From positions 1 to 15,688 of the forward strand of contig JAFZEQ010000076.1 of assembly GCA_017560605.1 (NCBI GenBank): a stretch of DNA of 15,688 nucleotides, in the 5' to 3' direction. Below are positions 1 through 5,733 of this stretch, piece after piece; the stretch's first letter is position 1, and the number at the start of each line of letters is the position of its first letter. The notes below the pieces were generated by a model. It made no database searches and was not told the DNA's origin. It saw nothing but the letters and a program-made list of their open reading frames with translations. A program made the translations under genes and the position numbers. Source of the DNA: Paludibacteraceae bacterium (GTDB lineage: Bacteria; Bacteroidota; Bacteroidia; Bacteroidales; Paludibacteraceae).

Positions 1-2330
1 CCCATTTGCTCGTTGTAGAACTTCTGAGTAACAGCGCGGTCCTCTTCCCACCAAGCACGAACAGGATTCATATCGTGGGTACCAATGGTACAAACGCTCA
101 TATATGGAGCATCAGCAGGATGCGCAAACGCTACAGTTGGGTCCTTAGGCATACGTTGGATCTCGAGCGAGAGGATCTGCAATTGGCTCATCACTTCAGG
201 CACACAAGATGGCACCATACCCAAATCCTCGCCGCAGCAGAGCATGTCGGTAGCAGCAATGAGGGTAGGGAGTTTCTTGAGCGCAGACTCGCGCCAGAAT
301 GAAGTATGACGGTGGTAGAAATAGTCGTTGTGGATATCAGCCAAGAGTTGGCGTTGGTCGCTATAGAGCTCTTGGTAATTGTGCGATTGGTAGAGCGCGA
401 TGCGTGGATGGAGCATCGATGGGTTCTTTTGGTCGCGCACGAAGAGCACCTCGCAGTGGAGATACAACAGACCGTTCATCACGTTCTCGATATTGCAATG
501 ATTCTCGTGAGTCGCACGGTTCTCTGGGTTGAGGAAGTAAGCTTGTACCTTGCGCTGGGTATCCAAATGCTCAGGGAAGAAATAGATGTATCCGTCGTGT
601 GTGCAGAGGAAGTTATTCTTCACATACTCAGTATCATAGCCGAAAGTATCGCCGAGGAAGTTAGAGCGGATATATGGCTTGGTGAGGCGATCCTCATCGA
701 GCTTCACGCCCATGTTCCAGAGGTCTTGCATAGAGTATGGCATAGCAGGAGAGAAGTGACCACAGAGGCCCCAAACATCTGTTTTGCGCATTTGCCAAAT
801 ACGGAAGAATCCAAGGATATGGTCTACACGGTATGCATCGAAATAGTCCGCCATTTTGGTGAAACGGAACTTCCACCATTGGTAGTCGTCCTCCGCCATC
901 ACATCCCAGTTATAGGTAGGGAAGCCCCAGTTCTGACCGCGTGCATCAAAATCATCTGGTGGAGCACCCGCAGAAGCAGAGAGGTTGAAGAGGTGAGGAT
1001 CGGTACTTGCGTCCACAGAATCAGGAGAGATACCAATAGGTATATCGCCCTTGAATGCGATACCTACAGAGTGTGCATAGTCCACTGCCTCGCGGAGTTG
1101 TTTGTCCGCATGGAACTGGAGGTAGCAGTAATAGTCTTTAGGTTGTTTGTCGCGTTTAGACATGAACGCAGCGTATGGGAGTAACCATCCCTCGTTAGCA
1201 GCGAGGAAAGCTTTGTACTCCTCAGAAGCAAAGAGCTCCGCTTTGTTAGCCTTGTAGAGCGCTTTGAAGTATTTGGTCTTCTCGTCATACACACATTGGT
1301 AGTCAGCGATAGTCTTAGCGTTGAACTCAGCTTGGGTAGCGCGGTACTTCTTGAGTTGCGCAGGAGTGAGCTCGCCCATCTTCTCGATATTGAGGTAGAT
1401 TGGGTGAAGTGCGAAGACGCTCACAGCGTTGTATGGGTATGAGTCGAGGTTGTTGTGACGAAGAGTAGTGTCGTTGATAGGGAGGGTTTGGATCATCTTT
1501 TGACCTGTGAGTTTAGCCCAATCAGCGAGTAGTTTGAGGTCTTGGTACTCACCAATACCGAAGCCGTTCTCTGAACGAAGAGAGAACACTGGCACTGCAA
1601 CGCCGGCACCCTTCCAGTTGGCTTGTGTATAGCGGAAAGGAGAGTCGGTGAGCACATAGTGCTTAGCGCGTTGGATATCCCAGATCTTGCGGTTCTCGCC
1701 CCACTCCATATCTACGATCTCGCCTGATTGGAGATCATAGATCACATACTTGTACTCTACTACTGAGCCTAGCTTAGCATGGAAAGTGGCGGTCCAGGTT
1801 GGGTTGTAGTTATGGCCATTGGCAATATGCGATTGGCTATTGGTCATAGGAAGTTTCTTGGTGCGATCCCATTCGCCGAGAGAGGCGATGTTACCCATGA
1901 TAGCTACGCCTTGGTTGCGCTCAAGACGAGGTACGTTGACCTTCACGGTGATGTTGCCGGTAGCTTTCTTAGCAGCAACAGGCGCACGGTGAGCGAAGAG
2001 CACTTGGCCAAAAACCTTAGACGCGAAGAGCGAGTGGTCTTTGTCTTGCCAAAGGTCGCGAAGTACCACGTTACCTGGTTGGCACTCTACCACGTGTGTT
2101 TGAGCCTCGCGGCGGATGATGTTTCCTTGCTCGTCGAGCACTACATAGCAATAAGAGATGTACTTGTGAATGTCACTAAGGGTGACTTGGGAGGACCATT
2201 CTGCAGAACCATGGCAATCCATAGGGAGTTGCAAAGGTGATGCGGTTTGGAGGTCTGCATCCATAGCGTAAAGGACAGCAAGTTGGTTGCCCCATTGCGC
2301 TTGGTAGTTGATTGAAAAATTAAGTGTCAT
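1..2330 (-). CDS. malQ: 4-alpha-glucanotransferase (amylomaltase, GH77) with two N-terminal CBM20 domains; 3' end cut by window edge
   Basis: Transfers alpha-1,4-glucan segments between maltooligosaccharides in cytoplasmic maltodextrin and glycogen metabolism. The open frame gives 776 residues from an ATG at 2330 and has no stop before the edge. Two starch-binding CBM20-like modules are seen: about residues 1-110, and about 125-235 with GEW and EWGENRK. The GH77 barrel follows, with FDAYRVDHILGF (nucleophile D503), GEDLGMVP (acid/base E701) and GTHDM (D753). The spacing D503 to E701 is about 198 residues, against about 47 in the Thermus enzyme as I recall it. So an insert of about 150 residues lies inside the catalytic domain, as in plant DPE2 and Bacteroidetes relatives. 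The usual length of this class is near 900 residues, so roughly the last 120 are missing here. The gene starts 12 nt after the flippase gene and is probably cotranscribed with it. It is visibly richer in GC and in C/G-ending codons than the genes to its right, which suggests high expression. Seen: motifs and frame. Inferred: expression level. Confidence 0.95.
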   Translation of the reverse strand, partial: MTLNFSINYQAQWGNQLAVLYAMDADLQTASPLQLPMDCHGSAEWSSQVTLSDIHKYISYCYVVLDEQGNIIRREAQTHVVECQPGNVVLRDLWQDKDHSLFASKVFGQVLFAHRAPVAAKKATGNITVKVNVPRLERNQGVAIMGNIASLGEWDRTKKLPMTNSQSHIANGHNYNPTWTATFHAKLGSVVEYKYVIYDLQSGEIVDMEWGENRKIWDIQRAKHYVLTDSPFRYTQANWKGAGVAVPVFSLRSENGFGIGEYQDLKLLADWAKLTGQKMIQTLPINDTTLRHNNLDSYPYNAVSVFALHPIYLNIEKMGELTPAQLKKYRATQAEFNAKTIADYQCVYDEKTKYFKALYKANKAELFASEEYKAFLAANEGWLLPYAAFMSKRDKQPKDYYCYLQFHADKQLREAVDYAHSVGIAFKGDIPIGISPDSVDASTDPHLFNLSASAGAPPDDFDARGQNWGFPTYNWDVMAEDDYQWWKFRFTKMADYFDAYRVDHILGFFRIWQMRKTDVWGLCGHFSPAMPYSMQDLWNMGVKLDEDRLTKPYIRSNFLGDTFGYDTEYVKNNFLCTHDGYIYFFPEHLDTQRKVQAYFLNPENRATHENHCNIENVMNGLLYLHCEVLFVRDQKNPSMLHPRIALYQSHNYQELYSDQRQLLADIHNDYFYHRHTSFWRESALKKLPTLIAATDMLCCGEDLGMVPSCVPEVMSQLQILSLEIQRMPKDPTVAFAHPADAPYMSVCTIGTHDMNPVRAWWEEDRAVTQKFYNEQM

Positions 2331-2342
2331 ATCTGTAATTGT

Positions 2343-3308
2343 TTATTGTGGTTCAGTTTTGAGTAGGGGGGAGTAGTGTGGTTGGTGTTTGTATAGTATA
2401 GAACCAATCAGCATAGGTAATACGGTATTGACGATCCAAATGAACGTAATAGCCAAGGCAATACCAGCTATATTTGGACTAAAATAGCCAAAGATAATCA
2501 GTGACCAACCACCACGGATGGCAATATTGAGTGCTGGAAGAGAAGGGAAAATGGCCACCACTATGTAATAGAATGGTATGGCGATTATGTATTGTACGAG
2601 TGTCATATCTACCCCGCAGAAATGCAAGGTAAGTGCTAATTGGATAGCCCAAATAACATAGCGCAACATCGACCATGCGATTGTCTTCATGAACAACGAA
2701 TAAGACATCTGTGATAAGGCTGTAGAGAGTTGGCGCATCTGGATGTTATCCCACTTACGACGCGATAGCTGACGAACAAAGTAAGGTAAAAAACTCAGCA
2801 TTAAGATCACTACGATGAACGCTATAGCGAAGTACTGCATTGGTATAGTATTTGGGTTGTAGGTAATAAAGAACCAGGTGGCAGGCATGCCAAAAATGAG
2901 CTCCACGATGAGCAAGGAAATAGTGCCTACTAATCCAACTCCTACGGCTGCGGAGAAATTGCTCTTATCCTTGAGTAGCATCGCACGAGCAGGAAAATCA
3001 CCTGTATGGTAAGGCGTGATAAATGCCCCCACATAACCATAATAAACTTGACGCTGCGCCTCCCATATGGTCGTTGATTCGGTCTTGAGGAGCAGCAAAC
3101 GCCATTTACCCGCCTCTGCAACAACATTGAGCGGCATGAGGAGAATGATAGCGATGAGCGTAAACCAAAGGCCTGTATCAGCCGTCTGGAAAGCCGTGAG
3201 GAAAGATGAATAATCGTTGAAAATGGTGAGGCGATAGACCAAATAACCATACGCCGCAAAAATAAGCAGCGTATTAAAAATACGAAGATATGGTTTGTTG
3301 GGTTTCAT
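2343..3308 (-). CDS. Flippase-like integral membrane protein, YbhN / lysylphosphatidylglycerol synthetase TM-region family (UPF0104)
   Basis: A 321-residue inner-membrane protein with about eight hydrophobic segments, starting with one near residues 8-28 and ending with a pair near the C-terminus. The C-terminal RGGWSLIIFGYF region and the overall layout resemble the PF03706 family (YbhN, AglD2-like, TM part of MprF). No soluble synthetase domain is present, so this is not a full MprF. A substrate cannot be read from the sequence; lipid or lipid-linked sugar translocation is only a family-level guess. The frame is open upstream to 3401, but the start at 3308 (MKPNKPYL) is preferred because the promoter box TATCTTTG at 3318-3325 lies inside the longer reading. 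Its stop is 12 nt before malQ, so the two form an operon. Their functional link is unclear; sugar or lipid-glycan handling would be a guess. Confidence 0.8.
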   Translation of the reverse strand: MKPNKPYLRIFNTLLIFAAYGYLVYRLTIFNDYSSFLTAFQTADTGLWFTLIAIILLMPLNVVAEAGKWRLLLLKTESTTIWEAQRQVYYGYVGAFITPYHTGDFPARAMLLKDKSNFSAAVGVGLVGTISLLIVELIFGMPATWFFITYNPNTIPMQYFAIAFIVVILMLSFLPYFVRQLSRRKWDNIQMRQLSTALSQMSYSLFMKTIAWSMLRYVIWAIQLALTLHFCGVDMTLVQYIIAIPFYYIVVAIFPSLPALNIAIRGGWSLIIFGYFSPNIAGIALAITFIWIVNTVLPMLIGSILYKHQPHYSPLLKTEPQ

Positions 3309-3317
3309 TATCGGCTG

Positions 3318-3349
3318 CAAAGATAATAAAAAAATATGTATCAAACAAA
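3318..3349 (-). promoter_or_regulatory. Promoter of the flippase-malQ pair
   Basis: On the minus strand TATCTTTG (3318-3325) matches the Bacteroidetes -7 box TANNTTTG. TTTG (3346-3349) lies 20 nt upstream, as the -33 box requires. The ATG at 3308 is only about 9 nt past the box, so the 5' leader should be only a few nucleotides. Confidence 0.75.
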
Positions 3350-3353
3350 TTTT

Positions 3354-3385
3354 TTTTAGTATGTCGCACTTTTTTTGTACTTTTG
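3354..3385 (+). promoter_or_regulatory. Promoter of the HhH/beta-barrel gene
   Basis: TACTTTTG at 3378-3385 matches TANNTTTG. The -33 position holds only a T-run (3351-3357) and no clear TTTG, so that half is weak. The ATG at 3394 follows the box by 8 nt, which predicts a leaderless or nearly leaderless mRNA. It lies back-to-back with the minus-strand promoter; the two -33 regions nearly touch. Confidence 0.65.
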
Positions 3386-3393
3386 CAAGCGAA

Positions 3394-5166
3394 ATGAACA
3401 AGATACAGCAAATATTCCTATGCGTTGGACTATGTGTGGCGATGACTATGCATGGACAAGATATTCGTGTAGAGGATGTGCTAGAGGATATTTTTAATCA
3501 GCTGGCAGAAGATGGAGACTTTCCTTGTGAAGAAATTGAGGAAGAGCTGTTAAGCATAGCTGCAAATCCAATGAATCTAAATGAAGTTACGGGAGAAGAT
3601 TTGAGTCGATTAATCTTTCTAAATGATGAGCAAATAGATGCTATATTGATGTATCAGTATCAGTATGGTTTTAAGGAGATTTATGAATTGCAACTTATTG
3701 ATTGTCTGAAAGATTATGAGATACGAAACCTTTTGCCATTTGTGAGAGTAGAGGCTACTAGACAAGAAGGTAGAAAGACCTATTTTAGGGAGGTGTTTCA
3801 CTATGCAAATCATGAGATAACCCTACGTGCTGACGCACGAAATATCGAGGATTATGTTGGTGATCCAATGTATGGCAAGTTGAGATATAGGTTCAATTAT
3901 AACAACCGTGTACAAGCTGGTGTGACAGCTATGATGACAACTGCTGGAGAGCGATTGACGATGGGGAATAGGTGGGCTTATGGTGGCTATATACAGCTCA
4001 AGGATATTGGTCCGATGAAAACGATCGTAGCGGGCAATTATCAGGCTAATTTTGGATATGGATTGGTAGTCGGAAGTCCGTTTAAACGGGGTAAAAGTGC
4101 TTATGTTCAGTCTACAGCGACAACGGATGAAGGACTGAAGAAGTATAGTTCAGTTGGCGATACTTATAATTATTTTCATGGTGTGGGAGCGACAGCTCGG
4201 ATAAAAGGTGTAGATATGAGTGCGTTCTACTCGCTGCGGGAAGACAAAGATAGTGCATGGCAACATGTGGTTGGTGTGAATGCTACAGTTAGGTGGAAAA
4301 AGCTGAAAGTGGGCGTAACGGGAGTGGAGGCTATTGATAGAGAGGCGAGAGGAACTATGGGAGCGAATGTACGTTACAATTGGGGCGTGGTAGATATATG
4401 GGGAGAAGTGGCTGCATCGTATACTAATACATGGGGATGGGGTACGATAATGGGAATAAGAGTAAATCCAATGAATGACTTCAATCTGCTGGCAATTTAC
4501 CGCTATTATTCACCCGAATTTGACAATGTATATGCCAACGCCTTGTCGTCGAAAACGCGTGTGTTTGATGAACATGGCGGATATCTTGGAGTGGAGTATA
4601 ATCGCTTAAGAAACTGGCAGTTATCGCTTTATGGAGATCTATGGAAAGAGGGATATGAGACTATGGCTCAAGCGGATTTTATTTCGCCCAAAGATTACCA
4701 AATGCATATGCGTTTGCGGGCAAAACGAAAGAACGATATAGATACCTATTCTGCTCGTTGGAATGGCATGTGGGAGCTTGGACAATGGAAACTTAAGACT
4801 CAAATAGATGCGAATATAGTATATACCAAGGAGAAATGGAAGTATGGAATTTCTGCTTTTCAAGATGTGGAGTATCGGTTTATTAATGTGCCTATTGTGT
4901 TACAATTTAGAGCACAAGCTTTTGATGCCAGGGAGTGGAACAATAGGGTGTATATATACGAGAATGACGTGTTGTACGCGTACGCAATACCTTTTGTATA
5001 TGGGTTGGGCGGACGGTTCTGGTTGAATGCAAGGTATAAGATCAATGATACTTTTTCGCTATACCTGCGTGTGAGTGAAACAGTGTATCAAGGTGCTTGG
5101 GCAGCGGCTCATAAGAAGATGAATACGCGTACGGATGTGCATGCCTTGTTGAGGGTTAAATTGTAG
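3394..5166 (+). CDS. Exported helix-hairpin-helix protein with predicted outer-membrane beta-barrel, function unknown
   Basis: The protein has 590 residues. Residues 1-22 form a signal peptide (MNKIQQIFLCVGLCVAMTMHG). Residues about 25-120 are acidic and helical with a ComEA-like helix-hairpin-helix pattern: NPMNLNEVTGEDLSRL, then a second unit around YGFKEIYELQLIDCL. From about residue 130 to the end, the chain alternates polar and hydrophobic residues with many Tyr, Trp, Gly and Asn and ends in LLRVKL, as in outer-membrane beta-barrels. I recall similar 600-700 residue proteins in other Bacteroidales annotated only as helix-hairpin-helix domain proteins. HhH units usually bind DNA backbone without sequence preference, so a role in DNA handling at the outer membrane is possible but unproven; the HhH could equally be a protein-contact module. 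The start at 3394 is chosen for the signal peptide and because the promoter box lies inside the longer frame, which opens at 3295. No strong terminator is seen after the stop. Confidence 0.8.
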   Translation: MNKIQQIFLCVGLCVAMTMHGQDIRVEDVLEDIFNQLAEDGDFPCEEIEEELLSIAANPMNLNEVTGEDLSRLIFLNDEQIDAILMYQYQYGFKEIYELQLIDCLKDYEIRNLLPFVRVEATRQEGRKTYFREVFHYANHEITLRADARNIEDYVGDPMYGKLRYRFNYNNRVQAGVTAMMTTAGERLTMGNRWAYGGYIQLKDIGPMKTIVAGNYQANFGYGLVVGSPFKRGKSAYVQSTATTDEGLKKYSSVGDTYNYFHGVGATARIKGVDMSAFYSLREDKDSAWQHVVGVNATVRWKKLKVGVTGVEAIDREARGTMGANVRYNWGVVDIWGEVAASYTNTWGWGTIMGIRVNPMNDFNLLAIYRYYSPEFDNVYANALSSKTRVFDEHGGYLGVEYNRLRNWQLSLYGDLWKEGYETMAQADFISPKDYQMHMRLRAKRKNDIDTYSARWNGMWELGQWKLKTQIDANIVYTKEKWKYGISAFQDVEYRFINVPIVLQFRAQAFDAREWNNRVYIYENDVLYAYAIPFVYGLGGRFWLNARYKINDTFSLYLRVSETVYQGAWAAAHKKMNTRTDVHALLRVKL

Positions 5167-5243
5167 ATAAATCACGAAATTTGGATAAAAAAGCGGAATA
5201 ATAGGCATTAAAAAAGAAAAAAAGTGAAAAAAATGTCGTATTT

Positions 5244-5275
5244 TTTGGTGGTTTCAAATATTTGTTGTACCTTTG
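5244..5275 (+). promoter_or_regulatory. Promoter of the tRNA gene, with extended upstream box
   Basis: TTTG at 5244-5247, 20 nt, then TACCTTTG at 5268-5275. The -33 side is extended as TTTGGTGGTTTCAAA (5244-5258), which is nearly the same as the rpsP promoter at 15464. Transcription should start near 5282, leaving a leader of about 12 nt before the mature tRNA. Confidence 0.85.
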
Positions 5276-5293
5276 CAACCGCTTTTGGGTAAT

Positions 5294-5367
5294 GGCGGGA
5301 TAGCTCAGCTGGTTAGAGCGCATGATTCATAATCATGAGGTCCCCAGTTCAATCCTGGGTCCCGCTA
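5294..5367 (+). tRNA. tRNA with CAT anticodon, most likely elongator tRNA-Met
   Basis: A full cloverleaf of 74 nt without encoded CCA. The acceptor GGCGGGA pairs with TCCCGCT, the first pair being G.U. The D stem is GCTC/GAGC. The anticodon stem CATGA/TCATG encloses loop TTCATAA, with CAT at 5328-5330. The T stem CCCAG/CTGGG encloses TTCAATC. The discriminator is A5367, followed by CAA rather than CCA. The anticodon stem lacks the three G-C pairs of initiator tRNAs, which argues against fMet. A lysidine-modified tRNA-Ile2 also carries CAT and cannot be fully excluded by eye, though the acceptor lacks the C4-G69 and C5-G68 pairs associated with TilS recognition in E. coli. Confidence 0.96.
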
Positions 5368-5368
5368 C

Positions 5369-5414
5369 AAAAAAATCAGACATTTAGATAAAATTCTGAA
5401 TGTCTGATTTTTTT
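5369..5414 (+). terminator. Rho-independent terminator after the tRNA, symmetric
   Basis: The arms AAAAAAATCAGACATT (5369-5384) and AATGTCTGATTTTTTT (5399-5414) are perfect reverse complements of 16 nt around a 14-nt loop. The core stem is 9 bp, flanked by A7 and T7. Because a T-tract follows the stem on both strands, it could also stop minus-strand transcripts arriving from the gene cluster that ends at 5734. Confidence 0.9.
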
Positions 5415-5733
5415 ATTCAAAACCACCAACAAAACTTACAACATTTATAAACCTCTTTGTGTGAGTTTATGATATTATTCGTATTGCATGTGGTGCTTAA
5501 TCTTTTTATGATCTCTTATGATGTGAATCTAAATAATTAAATAATGTCAGATTATATAGAATAACATTCTACTGATAGTATTCTATATCTCTTTTTCTAT
5601 TTTGTTGTTTACAATTCATAAAAATCTATCCATTATAATCCAATTTTAATAAAGTAGAGCGTAGTGATATTACTTTTTGCTTAGATATGTAGATAAATTT
5701 CTGAATTTTGTCCTTTATTCCTTAATATATTAT
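5415..5733. other. AT-rich intergenic stretch with no gene
   Basis: About 320 nt between the tRNA terminator and the 3' end of the porW/sprE-like gene. I see no coding frame, no TANNTTTG box with a partner, and no tRNA-like fold. The only clear structure is the inverted repeat at 5554-5588. Confidence 0.7.
5554..5588. repeat. Inverted repeat, 9-bp arms
   Basis: ATATAGAAT (5554-5562) and ATTCTATAT (5580-5588) are perfect reverse complements around a 17-nt loop, and on the plus strand CTCTTTTTC follows. The stem is AT-only apart from one G-C pair, so it is weak. It may be a minor terminator or chance in AT-rich DNA. Confidence 0.4.

Noticed and set aside
306..1184. A 292-codon open frame on the plus strand inside malQ
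   Set aside because: It is opposite to a gene with full GH77 motifs; strong codon bias there leaves the opposite frame open. The product is rich in Val, Ile, Glu and Arg with no recognisable domain.
1779..2240. A 153-codon open frame on the plus strand opposite the CBM20 modules of malQ
   Set aside because: Same shadow effect; no domain, no promoter, no start context.
2489..2496. TATCTTTG on the minus strand as an internal promoter for malQ
   Set aside because: No TTTG at the 19-21 nt upstream position, and the bases are explained by codons of the flippase gene. A weak promoter cannot be excluded.
5415..5733. Possible integration site or mobile-element remnant next to the tRNA 3' end
   Set aside because: No repeat of the tRNA 3' end, no integrase and no direct repeats seen; the terminator follows the tRNA immediately.
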